Part shown: in pieces, positions 17,346 through 28,691 of the stretch
Layout of the letters: every line of letters begins with the position of its first letter
Position numbering within the stretch: the first letter of the stretch is position 1
Translations under genes and position numbers: made by a program
The notes under the pieces: model-generated
Databases searched by the model: none
Told to the model about the DNA's origin: nothing
The model's input: the letters and a program-made list of their open reading frames with translations, nothing else
Assembly: GCF_020329485.1 (NCBI RefSeq)
Contig: NZ_JAGKJI010000025.1
Span: 29,208-93,207, forward strand
Direction of reading: 5' to 3'
Origin: Bradyrhizobium cenepequi
GTDB taxonomy: Bacteria; Pseudomonadota; Alphaproteobacteria; Rhizobiales; Xanthobacteraceae
Length of the DNA: 64,000 nucleotides

Positions 17346-18182
17346 ATGAACTCACTTCGCTTGCGCGCGGCGATCGTCTCTGTCGTGCTGTTCGCAGCCT
17401 TCATCGGCGTCTGGCATCTTGCGACCCGCAGCACCGGTCCGGCCACCAACATGAGCCCGGAATACGCCAAGCTGATGGGGCTCACCGTCACGCAAGGCAA
17501 ATCGGCGATGCCGGGTCCGCTCGATGTTGCCGCCAAATTGTGGGAGCACCTGAAGCGGCCGTTCTACGACAACGGACCGAACGACAAGGGGCTTGGCATC
17601 CAGCTTGGCTATTCGATCGGCCGCGTCGGGCTGGGCTATCTCATCGCGGTTTTGGTCGCGATCCCGCTCGGCTTCCTGATCGGCATGTCGCCATTGATCA
17701 GCAGGGCGCTCGATCCGTTCATCCAGGTCTTGAAGCCGATCTCTCCGCTCGCCTGGATGCCGCTCGCGCTCTACACCATCAAGGATTCTTCGATCTCGGC
17801 AATCTTCGTGATCTTCATCTGCTCGGTGTGGCCGATGCTGCTCAACACGGCGTTCGGCGTCGCCAGCGTGCGCAAGGAATGGATCAACGTCGCGCGCACG
17901 CTCGAGGTCGGCACCATCAGGCGCGCCTTCACGGTGATCCTGCCGGCCGCGGCGCCGACGATTCTGACGGGCATGCGGATCTCGATCGGCATCGCCTGGC
18001 TCGTGATCGTCGCCGCCGAAATGCTCGTCGGCGGCACCGGCATCGGCTACTTCGTCTGGAACGAGTGGAACAACCTCTCGATCACCAATGTCATCATCGC
18101 GATCCTCATGATCGGGATCGTCGGCATGCTGCTCGACCAGATTCTTGCGCGCTTCACGCGCATGGTCACGTTTCCGGAGTAG
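17346..18182 (+). CDS. ABC transporter permease, probably for cyanate
   Basis: 278 residues of the NrtB/SsuC-type BPD_transp_1 family, with an N-terminal membrane anchor (about 8-26) and five further hydrophobic segments from about residue 95. The EAA loop, which contacts the ATPase, reads ARTLEVGTIRRAFTVILPAAAPTILTG. GGGAGGAG precedes the ATG at good spacing. It starts 28 bases after the binding-protein gene and is followed 4 bases later by the ATPase gene, so it is in the middle of the operon. Confidence 0.88.
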   Translation: MNSLRLRAAIVSVVLFAAFIGVWHLATRSTGPATNMSPEYAKLMGLTVTQGKSAMPGPLDVAAKLWEHLKRPFYDNGPNDKGLGIQLGYSIGRVGLGYLIAVLVAIPLGFLIGMSPLISRALDPFIQVLKPISPLAWMPLALYTIKDSSISAIFVIFICSVWPMLLNTAFGVASVRKEWINVARTLEVGTIRRAFTVILPAAAPTILTGMRISIGIAWLVIVAAEMLVGGTGIGYFVWNEWNNLSITNVIIAILMIGIVGMLLDQILARFTRMVTFPE

Positions 18183-18186
18183 GGCG

Positions 18187-19098
18187 ATGACCGACAAATT
18201 CATCTCGATCGCAGGCATCGCGCGGCGCTATCCGGGCGCGGGCGGCGACACCACCACCGTGTTCGAGAACCTGTGGCTCTCGATGGCGCGGGGTGAATTC
18301 GGCTGCGTGATCGGCCATTCCGGCTGCGGCAAGACGACCGTGCTCAACATCCTCGCCGGCCTCGACGAGCCGAGCGAGGGCACCGTGATCGTCGACGGGC
18401 AGGCGATCGAGGGCACCAGTCTCGACCGCGCCGTGATCTTCCAGAGCCACGCGTTGGTTCCCTGGCGCACCGTGCTCGGCAATGTCGCCTATGCAGTCAG
18501 CTCGAAATGGCGCAAATGGGACCGCGCGAAGGTCAAGGCGCATGCGCAGAAGTTCATCGATCTGGTCGGCCTCGCAGGCTCGGAGCATAAGCGTCCCTCC
18601 GAACTGTCCGGCGGCATGAAGCAGCGCGTCGGCATCGCGCGGGCGCTTTCGATCACGCCGAAGATCATGCTGATGGACGAGCCGTTCTCGGCGCTGGACG
18701 CGCTGACGCGCGGCACACTGCAGGATGAGGTCCGGCGCATTTGTCTGGAAACCGGACAGACCGCGTTCATGATCACCCACGACGTGGACGAGGCGATCTA
18801 TCTTGCCGACAAGATATTCCTGATGACCAACGGTCCCGGCGCCGTATTGGCGGAGATCGTGGAAAATCCGCTGCCCAAGGATCGCGGCCGGATCGACCTG
18901 CACCGCCACCCCTACTACTACGCGCTCCGCAACCACATCATCGATTTCCTGGTCACCCGCAGCAAGAGCTTTACGGCTGACGTCACCAATCACGACCGGC
19001 GCAACGTGCCGACGGTGCGGCCGGGCTTGATCGAGCCAACCATCATCTCGCCGCCACGGGCGATCGAGACCAGCCCCGTGCAGACCATCGCGCGCTAG
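18187..19098 (+). CDS. ABC transporter ATP-binding protein, probably for cyanate
   Basis: 303 residues, NrtD/SsuB type. Walker A GHSGCGKTT (residues 43-51), Q-loop near IFQSHALVPW, signature LSGGMKQR, Walker B IMLMDEPFSALD and switch histidine in FMITHDVDEA. The C-terminal 60 residues form an extension typical of nitrate/cyanate-type ATPases. Start chosen at ATG 18187, 4 bases after the permease stop. It energises uptake of the substrate that cynS degrades. Confidence 0.88.
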   Translation: MTDKFISIAGIARRYPGAGGDTTTVFENLWLSMARGEFGCVIGHSGCGKTTVLNILAGLDEPSEGTVIVDGQAIEGTSLDRAVIFQSHALVPWRTVLGNVAYAVSSKWRKWDRAKVKAHAQKFIDLVGLAGSEHKRPSELSGGMKQRVGIARALSITPKIMLMDEPFSALDALTRGTLQDEVRRICLETGQTAFMITHDVDEAIYLADKIFLMTNGPGAVLAEIVENPLPKDRGRIDLHRHPYYYALRNHIIDFLVTRSKSFTADVTNHDRRNVPTVRPGLIEPTIISPPRAIETSPVQTIAR

Positions 19099-19118
19099 CC
19101 TTAAAAGGAGACCCCGAC

Positions 19119-19607
19119 ATGAAACGTTCCGACCTCATCGAAAAGCTGCTCGACATCAAGCGGGAGAAGGGGTGGAGCTGGAAATATATATGCGAGAAGA
19201 TCGGCGGCTATTCCGAGGTGCTGATCGTCGGCGCGATCCTCGGCCAGATGAAACTGACCAAGCCGCAGGCCGCGAATGCCGGCGAGCTGTTCGGCCTGTC
19301 CAAATCCGAAATCGCGATGTTGAACGAGACGCCGATGCGCGGGGAGGGCGTGCCGATGCCGCCGACGGATCCCTTGATCTATCGCTTCTACGAGCTCGTG
19401 ATGGTCAACGGCCCGGCCTGGAAGGCGCTGATCGAGGAGGAGTTCGGCGACGGCATCATGTCGGCGATCGACTTCGACATGGTGATGGAGCGCCTGCCCA
19501 ATCCCAAGGGCGACCGCGTCAAGATCACGATGTCCGGAAAATTCCTGCCGTACAAATATTACGGCGCCAGCGGCAACGTACCGGAATACGGATTTAAAGA
19601 GGGGTGA
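19119..19607 (+). CDS. cynS: Cyanase (cyanate hydratase/lyase)
   Basis: Catalyses the bicarbonate-dependent breakdown of cyanate to ammonia and carbon dioxide. At 162 residues it is near the usual 156, with an N-terminal HTH-like helical domain and the C-terminal catalytic domain. The catalytic residues are present as Arg89, Glu92 and Ser115, each exactly 7 lower than E. coli Arg96, Glu99 and Ser122. AAGGAG precedes the ATG, 20 bases after the ATPase gene. As last gene of the operon it supplies ammonium nitrogen from imported or metabolic cyanate. Confidence 0.96.
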   Translation: MKRSDLIEKLLDIKREKGWSWKYICEKIGGYSEVLIVGAILGQMKLTKPQAANAGELFGLSKSEIAMLNETPMRGEGVPMPPTDPLIYRFYELVMVNGPAWKALIEEEFGDGIMSAIDFDMVMERLPNPKGDRVKITMSGKFLPYKYYGASGNVPEYGFKEG

Positions 19608-19619
19608 CCATTGTCGTGG

Positions 19620-19720
19620 TCATTCCGGGGCGCGCATCGCGCGAGCCCGGAATCCATTGGGCCACTGGCGGAGGCGGAGAAATGGATTCCGGGCTCGTCC
19701 TGCGGACGCCCCGGAATGAC
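19620..19720. repeat. Palindromic repeat, CATTCCGGGGCG family, copy 1
   Basis: TCATTCCGGGGCG...CCCGGAATCCAT is mirrored by ATGGATTCCGGGCTC...CGCCCCGGAATGA. It fills the gap between cynS and the zeta-subunit gene and may serve as the transcription boundary there. A related copy lies at 61654-61756. Confidence 0.8.
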
Positions 19721-19728
19721 GGGGATGG

Positions 19729-20052
19729 TTAACCGCCCGCCTTTACCTGCGCCACGGCCTGCACCAGCAGTTCGTCCATCTTGGCGCGGATTTGAGCTTC
19801 CGTGATGGCCTCGCCCTTTGCGGTGAGGTCCTTCAGGACCTTCTGCAGCACGTCCTGGTCGCCGGCTTCCTCGAAGTCGGCGGCAACTACTTCCTTGGCG
19901 TAGGTGTTGGCGGCGTCGCCGGTGAGGCCCAGCTTTTCCGCCGTCCATATGCCCAGCAACTTGTTACGGCGCACTTCGGCTTTGAATTTCTGCTCCTCGT
20001 CGAGGGCGAATTTCTTCTCAAAACCTTCCTCGCGCTTGTCGAATGTAGTCAT
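19729..20052 (-). CDS. F1-ATPase inhibitor subunit zeta (DUF1476)
   Basis: 107 residues, all helical in prediction, beginning MTTFDKREEGFEKKFA, the conserved N terminus of the alphaproteobacterial zeta subunit. In Paracoccus this N-terminal region inserts into F1 and blocks ATP hydrolysis. KAEVRRNKLLGIWTAEKLG and VVAADFEEAGDQDVL follow in the family order. Start chosen at this ATG because the four residues upstream are not conserved. It is divergent from purC and not near the atp operon. Confidence 0.92.
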   Translation of the reverse strand: MTTFDKREEGFEKKFALDEEQKFKAEVRRNKLLGIWTAEKLGLTGDAANTYAKEVVAADFEEAGDQDVLQKVLKDLTAKGEAITEAQIRAKMDELLVQAVAQVKAGG

Positions 20053-20385
20053 GGGCGGTTCCAATTCCTGCTGACGGACGGGTGGAGCTTGCGTTGCGGC
20101 AGCCCCGGCGGATGCCTAGATAAAAGGGGCGAATCGGCAAGACAACGAGCCGTTAAGCCGCAGGCAGAATGGCAGATTTTTGGACCCCAATCCAAGGCGG
20201 ATAAGTCCGCCAAAGGGGTCCGGGTCGATTGTGCTGGATGGGCCAATCGGATAGGTTGCCACACGGCTTGGTTCTTGTTCTGTTTGGGGTTCCAGGCTTC
20301 CGCGGCAGCTCCGTCGTGGGTCGCAATCCCTTATCAACCGGAGCACACCAGATTCATGGATTTCAACAAAACACGGTACATCCCA
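20053..20385. other. Divergent control region between zeta-subunit gene and purC
   Basis: 333 bases without a gene of its own. The purC frame is open through it but shows no family similarity upstream of 20356. It contains the nested hairpin at 20182-20221. The remainder should hold both promoters; none is clear. Confidence 0.45.
20182..20221 (+). promoter_or_regulatory. Nested hairpin upstream of purC
   Basis: GGACCCC (20182-20188) pairs with GGGGTCC (20215-20221), enclosing a second stem GGCGGA-TAAG-TCCGCC (20196-20211). It has no T-run, so it is not a standard terminator. It lies about 165 bases before the purC start and could be a leader structure. It is not a riboswitch class I recognise. 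Confidence 0.4.
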
Positions 20386-21153
20386 ATGAGCCGTCGACGC
20401 CGCATCTATGAGGGCAAGGCCAAGGTCCTCTACGAAGGTCCTGAGCCCGGAACCCTGATCCAGCATTTCAAGGACGACGCGACCGCGTTCAATGCCAAGA
20501 AACACCAGGTGATCGAGGGCAAGGGCGTCCTCAACAACCGGATTTCGGAGTACCTGTTTCAGCACCTCAATGATATCGGGGTGCCGACCCACTTCATCCG
20601 CCGCCTCAACATGCGCGAACAGCTGATTCGCGAGGTCGAGATCGTGCCGCTGGAAGTGGTGGTGCGGAACGTCGCCGCCGGTTCGCTGTCGCAGCGGCTC
20701 GGTATCGAGGAAGGCACGCAGCTGCCGCGCTCGATCATCGAATTCTACTACAAGAACGACCAGCTCAACGACCCCATGGTGTCGGAAGAGCACATCACGG
20801 CCTTCGGCTGGGCAACGCCGCAGGAGATCGATGACATCATGGCGCTCGCCATCCGTGTCAACGACTTCCTGACCGGGCTATTCCTGGGCATCGGCATCCG
20901 CCTGGTCGATTTCAAGATGGAATGCGGCCGGTTGTTTGAAAACGAGATGATGCGGATCATCGTCGCCGACGAGATCTCGCCGGATTCGTGCCGGCTGTGG
21001 GACATCAAGTCGAACGAGAAGCTCGACAAGGACCGCTTCCGCCGCGATCTGGGCGGGCTGCTGGAGGCCTATACCGAGGTGGCGAAGCGGCTCGGCATCC
21101 TCATGGAGAACGAGCGGCCGGCCGGCTCGGGTCCGGTGCTGGTGAAGAGCTGA
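20386..21153 (+). CDS. purC: Phosphoribosylaminoimidazole-succinocarboxamide synthase
   Basis: Purine pathway enzyme joining CAIR with aspartate to SAICAR, using ATP. 255 residues. Starts MSRRRRIYEGKAKVLYEGPEPG, with the ATP-binding YEGKAK motif, FKDDATAFNAKK and the SAICAR synthetase signatures LVDFKMECGR and ADEISPDSCRLWD. A further ATG ten codons upstream (MDFNKTRYIP) is in frame and possible. It heads the purC-purS-purQ group. Confidence 0.96.
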   Translation: MSRRRRIYEGKAKVLYEGPEPGTLIQHFKDDATAFNAKKHQVIEGKGVLNNRISEYLFQHLNDIGVPTHFIRRLNMREQLIREVEIVPLEVVVRNVAAGSLSQRLGIEEGTQLPRSIIEFYYKNDQLNDPMVSEEHITAFGWATPQEIDDIMALAIRVNDFLTGLFLGIGIRLVDFKMECGRLFENEMMRIIVADEISPDSCRLWDIKSNEKLDKDRFRRDLGGLLEAYTEVAKRLGILMENERPAGSGPVLVKS

Positions 21154-21170
21154 AGAGGGGCAAGGTTTAA

Positions 21171-21410
21171 GTGAAGGCACGCGTCACTGTTACGTTGAAA
21201 TCCGGCATCCTCGATCCCCAGGGCAAGGCGATCGAGGGTGCGCTGAAATCGCTCGGCGTCGACGGCGTCGCCAGCGTCCGCCAGGGTAAGGTGTTCGACA
21301 TCGAGCTTGCCGACTCCGACCGCGCCAAGGCGGAGGCCGCATTGAAAGACGCCGCCGACAAGCTGCTTGCGAATACCGTGATCGAGAACTATCGGGTCGA
21401 ACTGCTCTGA
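21171..21410 (+). CDS. purS: FGAM synthetase subunit PurS
   Basis: Small 79-residue subunit that bridges PurL and PurQ in the three-part formylglycinamidine ribonucleotide synthetase. Begins VKARVTVTLKSGILDPQGKAIEGALKSLG and ends IENYRVEL, both typical. The start is GTG, 17 bases after purC. Its stop TGA overlaps the purQ ATG (TGATG), so translation is coupled. Confidence 0.95.
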   Translation: MKARVTVTLKSGILDPQGKAIEGALKSLGVDGVASVRQGKVFDIELADSDRAKAEAALKDAADKLLANTVIENYRVELL

Positions 21411-22111
21411 TGAAATCAGCCGTCCTCGTCTTCCCCGGCATCAATCGCGAGCGCGACATGGCGCGGGCGCTCAAGCTTATCTCGGGCAAGGAGCCGGCGA
21501 TGGTCTGGCACGCCGAGACCTCGCTGCCATCAGGCACCGACCTCGTCGTGGTGCCCGGCGGCTTCTCCTATGGCGATTACCTCAGGTGTGGTGCGATTGC
21601 GGCGCGGGCGCCGATCATGAACGCGGTCGGCGACTTCGCGGCCAAAGGCGGGCTGGTGCTGGGGGTCTGCAACGGCTTCCAGATCCTGTGCGAGGCCGGC
21701 CTCCTCCCGGGTGTCCTGATGCGCAATGCGGAGATCAAATTTGTCTGCCGCAACGCGCATCTGCGCGTCGAACGCTCCGATACACCGTTCACCCGCGGCT
21801 ACAATGCGGGGCAGGTGATCCGCGTGCCTGTCGCGCATGGCGAAGGCAATTACGAAGCCGATGAAGAGACGCTGAAGCGGCTCGAGGGCGAGGGGCGGGT
21901 GCTCTATCGTTACTGCTCGGCCGACGGCGTCGTCGGTGAAGCCTCCAATTTCAATGGCGCCGCCCATTCGATCGCCGGCATCGTCAACGACGGCGGCAAC
22001 GTGCTCGGCATGATGCCGCATCCGGAAAACCACGTCGAAGACATCATGGGCTGCACCGACGGTCGCGGCCTGTTCGCCGGCCTGGTCCAGCATCTGGAAA
22101 AGGCTGCGTGA
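21410..22111 (+). CDS. purQ: FGAM synthetase glutaminase subunit PurQ
   Basis: Supplies ammonia from glutamine to PurL. 233 residues. Class I glutamine amidotransferase: VVPGGFSYGDYLR, the nucleophile in GVCNGFQIL (Cys near residue 87), and the His/Glu pair in MMPHPENHVED near residue 205. It overlaps purS by one base and the following binding-protein gene by four (GTGA). The partner purL lies 4.4 kb downstream. Confidence 0.96.
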   Translation: MKSAVLVFPGINRERDMARALKLISGKEPAMVWHAETSLPSGTDLVVVPGGFSYGDYLRCGAIAARAPIMNAVGDFAAKGGLVLGVCNGFQILCEAGLLPGVLMRNAEIKFVCRNAHLRVERSDTPFTRGYNAGQVIRVPVAHGEGNYEADEETLKRLEGEGRVLYRYCSADGVVGEASNFNGAAHSIAGIVNDGGNVLGMMPHPENHVEDIMGCTDGRGLFAGLVQHLEKAA

Positions 22112-23073
22112 AGTCGCTCTGGAGGCTGGTCGCCGCGATCGCGGCGTTCCCGCTCGCAACCTTCGCGCAGGCGCAGGATTTCCCAAAGCACCCCATCACC
22201 ATGATCGTGCCGTTCGCGGCCGGCGGTACCTCCGACGTGATCGCGCGCGTCGTTGCCGAGCAGATGAGCGTGGCGCTCGGGCAGCCGATCGTGATCGAGA
22301 ATGTCGCAGGCGCCGGCGGTTCTACCGCACTGGCCCGGGCCGCGCGTGCCGAGCCGGATGGCTACACGATCGCGATCGGCAACGCCGGCACCAGCGCCGC
22401 CACCTACACGATCTACCCGAAACTGCCGTTCACGCCGGACTCCTTTGCGCCGGTCGCGATGGTCGCAAAGACCTTTGGCATCATTGCGTTACGCAAGGAT
22501 TTTCCCGCGAAGGATCTGCCGGAGCTCATCGCCTACGCGAAGCAGAATCCCGGCAAGATCAATCTTGGCCATGCCGGCGTCGGCTCCTCGAATTATCTGA
22601 TCTGCAAGAGTTTTGTGAATGCTGCCGGAATCGACGTCACGCTGGTCGGCTATCGCGGCGCGGCGCCGGCGCTGACCGATGCGATCGGCGGCCAGATCGA
22701 CGGCGTCTGCGACGCGGCGGCCTCGGTGTCGCAGGCGATCAACGAGAAACTGGTGCAGGGACTCGTCGTCGGCTCGACCGTTCGACTCGCCACGCTGCCC
22801 GATCTGCCGACTTCGGCGGAAGCGGGCTTGCCTGAATTCGAGGCGCAGGGCTGGAACGGCGTGTTCGCGCCAAAAGGCACACCGCCGGCGATCATCGCGA
22901 AACTCAATACCGCAGCCCGCACGGCGGTCGAGAGCGAGGCGGTGAAAAAGCGCTTTGCCGATCTTTCAACGGTTGCGCCTGACGCCAACGAGCATGCGCC
23001 GGAGGTGCTGCAGCAACTCGTGGCGCGCGACGTCGAGAAATACAAAAAGTTGCTCGCGGACGACCAGAAATAG
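22108..23073 (+). CDS. Bug family (TctC-type) tripartite tricarboxylate transporter binding protein
   Basis: 321-residue periplasmic binding protein. The signal peptide ends near FAQAQ (residue 21). The family blocks ITMIVPFAAGGTSDVIAR and IENVAGAGGSTALARAA are intact, as is YRGAAPALTDAIGGQIDG. The start is a GTG that overlaps the purQ stop, so it is read from the pur transcript or at least coupled to it. No TctA/TctB membrane genes are nearby, which is common for this expanded family. Ligand unknown, probably a carboxylate. Confidence 0.88.
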   Translation: MKSLWRLVAAIAAFPLATFAQAQDFPKHPITMIVPFAAGGTSDVIARVVAEQMSVALGQPIVIENVAGAGGSTALARAARAEPDGYTIAIGNAGTSAATYTIYPKLPFTPDSFAPVAMVAKTFGIIALRKDFPAKDLPELIAYAKQNPGKINLGHAGVGSSNYLICKSFVNAAGIDVTLVGYRGAAPALTDAIGGQIDGVCDAAASVSQAINEKLVQGLVVGSTVRLATLPDLPTSAEAGLPEFEAQGWNGVFAPKGTPPAIIAKLNTAARTAVESEAVKKRFADLSTVAPDANEHAPEVLQQLVARDVEKYKKLLADDQK

Positions 23074-23159
23074 CCGGCCCGCTCTGCTGGCCTGAAACTT
23101 GCCCGTACTTCTCCCGATCCAGGCACGGATCTTTCCGATCGTCGGACGGGAGGAGTTTT

Positions 23160-24761
23160 ATGCTCATTCGCAAGGCTTGCTGCACGTTCACGTTCGCCGC
23201 GCTGCTTTCGTCGCAGGCGGCGATGGCCGAAACCATGCTGCGCATCGGCATGACGGCATCCGATATCCCCACGGCTACCGGGCTGCCAAACAACGGCTTT
23301 GAAGGAATGCGCTTCCTCGGCTACCCGATCTTCGAGGGATTGGTGCTGTGGGATCTAACCAGGACCGACAAATTGGCCGGCTTGCGTCCAGGCCTTGCGG
23401 AGAAATGGGAACAGGATCCCGAGGACAGCAAGACCTGGATCTTCCATCTGCGCCATGGCGTGAAATTCCATGACGGTGCGGATTTCAATGCCGATGCCGT
23501 GATCTGGAATCTCGAGCGATATTTCAACAGTTCCAGCCCGCAATTTGAGCCCGCCAGTTCGGCGATGTCGCGAGCTCGCGTTCCCATCATGGGCAGCTAC
23601 AAGAAGATCGACGATTTTACAGTCGTCGTCACCACGACCAAGCCAGCGTCCTATTTCCCTTACATGGCGGTCTACCTGCTGTTCACCTCGCCGGCTTCAT
23701 TCGAAAAGGCGGGGCGGGATTGGGCCAAGGTCGCGACCTTGCCGGCCGCCGGTACCGGACCGTTCCGCATCACCAAGGTCGTGCCGCGCCAGGAGGCGGA
23801 TCTCGCGCGATGGGATGGATATTGGGACAGGAGCAAAATGGCGAAGGTCGACAATATCGTGCTCATGCCGATCCCTGAAGCGAACTCGCGGCTCGCCGCG
23901 CTTCGCTCCGGTCAGGTCGACTGGATCGAGGTGCCGCCGCCCGATGGCGTTGCTTCGCTGAAATCAGCGGGCTTCACTATTACCACCGGCTCATATCCCC
24001 ATGTCTGGCCATGGTTCTACAATATCGGCGCGACCAACAGTCCCTTCAAAGACGTAAAGGTCCGCCAGGCCCTGAACTATTGCATCGACCGCGAAGGCCT
24101 CGTTGCACTGCTCAACGGGACCGCCGAGCGTTCGGTGGGCTGGCTCAAGGCCAGCGACCCCGATTTCGGATCGCCGGTCAACCGCTACAAGTTCGACCCC
24201 CGCCAAGGGCAAGGCGCTGCTCGCCGAAGCCGGATACACGCCGGCGAAGCCACTATCCTTCAAGGTGCTGATCTCGAACTCCGGTTCGGGTCAGATGCTG
24301 CCTTTACCGATGAACGAATTCCTGCAGCAAAACCTGAAAGAGGCGTGCGGTGTGAACGTGGCGTTCGACGTGATCGAATGGCAGGTTCTTTTGACCGCCG
24401 CGCGGGCGACGCCCGATAGCCCCACGTTACAGGGTGCCATGGGGTCAATATCTCTTCGCCATCCTCCGATGCCGGCGTCATGGCCCGCTATTTCTCGTCC
24501 GAGAATTTTTCACCAAACGGGTTCAATTTCGAGCAGTGGAAGGACGCTGAGTTCGACGATGCGCTCAAGACGATCTCCGAGGCCACCGATCCCAAGGTGA
24601 TCTCGGCGGCCTATCGCAAGGCGCATGAACGCCTCGTCGACAACCCTCCCTGGCTTTATATCGTGCACGATCTCAACCCTCGCGCGATGAGCCCGAAGGT
24701 CAAGGGATTCGTCTCGCCGCAATCGTGGTTCGTCGATATGACCCTCGTGAGCCTGCAATAA
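23160..24761 (+). pseudogene. Peptide/nickel-type ABC substrate-binding protein with two frameshifts
   Basis: SBP_bac_5 family, about 533 residues if repaired. Signal peptide 1-22 (ending AMAE), then GLAEKWEQDPEDSKTWIFHLRHGVKFHDGADF and NSPFKDVKVRQALNYCIDREG, both family hallmarks. An extra C in CCCCC (24197-24201) shifts the frame after FDP; the correct continuation AKGKALLAEAGYTPAKPL is one frame over. A missing G near GGGG (24442) shifts it back before VNISSPSSDAGVMARYF. The two events cancel. The product is normal on both sides, so assembly errors in homopolymers are a serious alternative to real inactivation. Otherwise an orphan binding protein without transporter genes nearby. Confidence 0.8.
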
Positions 24762-24776
24762 AGGATATCGAGGCTC

Positions 24777-25790
24777 TCAGCCCCTTAGCCGCGCACGTAA
24801 CCAATTCAGGGCGAGCTTGTAGCGGTCGCCCGGAACGGTCATCGCGGCCACGCCCGCCATCACGAGCAAGAGTCCAAGCGCCAAGTTCGGCGGCACGGCT
24901 TCGCCCAGCAGCACCACCGATAGGCCGACGCCGATCGGGATGCGCAGATAGCCTTGTGCGTTGGTGGTCAGCGTGCCCAGACGAGAGAGGCACATGTAGA
25001 ACAGCATCAGGCCGATCGCGCTGGAGAAGATGCCCATGGTGGCGACTGCGGCGAGCGCCTGCGGCGTCGGGTGCAAGGTCCAGGGATGGTCGATGATGAG
25101 AGATGCCGGCAGCAGCACGAGACCGCCGAACAACAGCGAGCCGGCCGCGACCACCATCGGGTCGTAATCGGACAGGCGCAGGCCGAAGATCGTGGCGCAG
25201 GCAAACGAGATGGTGGCGAGCAGGATCGCCATCTCGGCGTAGATTTCGCTGCCGAGGCCAGTCAGCGCATCGAGGCCGATGACGACGGCAGTGCCGACGA
25301 GGCCGAGGATCGCGCCGGCGAGTTTTAACAGCGTGGCTGGCTCGTGCCGCGTGATGGCCCAGGTGATCAGGAAGGCAAAGATCGGCGTGGTCGAGGCCAG
25401 CACCACAGTGGGAGCCGCTGCCACATATTGCTGCGCCCAGGTGATGACCAGGAAAGGGACCGTCGAGATGATGGTCTGCTGGAAGGCGAACAGCTTCCAC
25501 GCCTTGGCGTCGGTCGGAATGCGAAGGCCGCGGATCCGCAGGATCACCAGGAGGAACAGTGCGGCGATCAGCGAGCGGGCCGAGATGAAGGTGAGCGGCG
25601 GGATCGAGCCGAGGCCGATCTTGGTCAGCGGATAAGTCGAACTCCAGCAGCAGGCGAGCGCGAGCAGCAGCGCATAATCCTGCCAGCGATGGTGCGGCCG
25701 CTTCGGGGTGGATAGTGTCGGCGTTTCCACGGCAGCCGTCACGCTACCCGTCCTTGATGTGCTCTTCGGCACTTGTGGCCCCCGGCGCAT
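24777..25790 (-). CDS. DMT superfamily (EamA/RhaT) permease
   Basis: Inner-membrane transporter of about 337 residues with ten predicted membrane segments arranged as two EamA repeats. The first begins YALLLALACCWSSTYPLTKIG and the second EMAILLATISFACATIFGLRL. The function in the family ranges over amino-acid and metabolite export; substrate unknown. Start uncertain: ATG at 25790 used here, GTG at 25808 and GTG at 25745 (with AAGGACGGG upstream) are also possible. Transcribed opposite to the pur genes. Confidence 0.85.
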   Translation of the reverse strand: MRRGPQVPKSTSRTGSVTAAVETPTLSTPKRPHHRWQDYALLLALACCWSSTYPLTKIGLGSIPPLTFISARSLIAALFLLVILRIRGLRIPTDAKAWKLFAFQQTIISTVPFLVITWAQQYVAAAPTVVLASTTPIFAFLITWAITRHEPATLLKLAGAILGLVGTAVVIGLDALTGLGSEIYAEMAILLATISFACATIFGLRLSDYDPMVVAAGSLLFGGLVLLPASLIIDHPWTLHPTPQALAAVATMGIFSSAIGLMLFYMCLSRLGTLTTNAQGYLRIPIGVGLSVVLLGEAVPPNLALGLLLVMAGVAAMTVPGDRYKLALNWLRARLRG

Positions 25791-25844
25791 TGGCGCGCTG
25801 GGAGCCACTCTTAGCGTGGGAGCGCAAAAAGGAAAGGTGAGGAG

Positions 25845-26314
25845 CTATGCGCTGGCCTCAAGCGGCGCCTTCCGCTTCACCCGCTTGATCGTCCCGGAGA
25901 AGGTGAATAGCGAGCGATCGGCAGCTTTCAGCACGCCGCGCAGGAAGATCAGCGAGCCGCCGGCGCGGGTCACCTCGCCGATGCATTCGACCAGTTCGCC
26001 CTCGCGTGCCGCGTCGAGGAATTCGCAGGAGAATGCCACCGTCACGCCCGGGCCTTCCAGCTCGGCCGAGGCGATCGCGAACAGGCAGTAATCCGCAAAG
26101 GCCATGAAGCAGCCGCCATGGACGTTGCGCATGCCGTTGAGGTGTTTTTTCTCGACCCGGAAGGCGCAATGCACGCGGCCGTTCTCATCCATCTGGTGCC
26201 AGAACGGGCCGACATGGGTCTCGAAACTATCGCGCGCCAGCCCTTGAATTCGCCCTCGGTTGCGACATGCAGGTCGGGACGGTGGACGAATGCGGTCTTG
26301 GAGAGGTCGTTCAC
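25845..26314 (-). pseudogene. PaaI-type hotdog thioesterase with a frameshift
   Basis: Hotdog-fold acyl-CoA thioesterase. The main part is intact: GPFWHQMDENGRVHCAFRVEKKHLN, then the active-site region NVHGGCFMAFADYCLF, and a normal C terminus. The N terminus MNDLSKTAFVHRPDLHVATEGEFKGW is in another frame. They join near 26229-26238, where restoring one G in GCGCGATAG gives GWRADSFETHVGP. Without repair the reading starts in non-conserved sequence. A sequencing error is possible, since the rest is well preserved. Lies 36 bases from the EamA permease start region, same strand. Confidence 0.75.
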
Positions 26315-26474
26315 GCTGAGAGGCTTTCAAAATTGAGTTCCGGGTCTTAAATCCGATCCTGTCCGCTTGTGCAAATTCTGCGCCTGCGGCGACCCGCCGC
26401 AAAGCTCTGGACAGGGCGGAAAAGCGCCATAAAAGGCCTTTGCCCGCGCGTCCGATCTACCTAATAAGAGACCC

Positions 26475-28682
<2,208 letters not shown>

Positions 28683-28691
28683 GTTTGCTCT

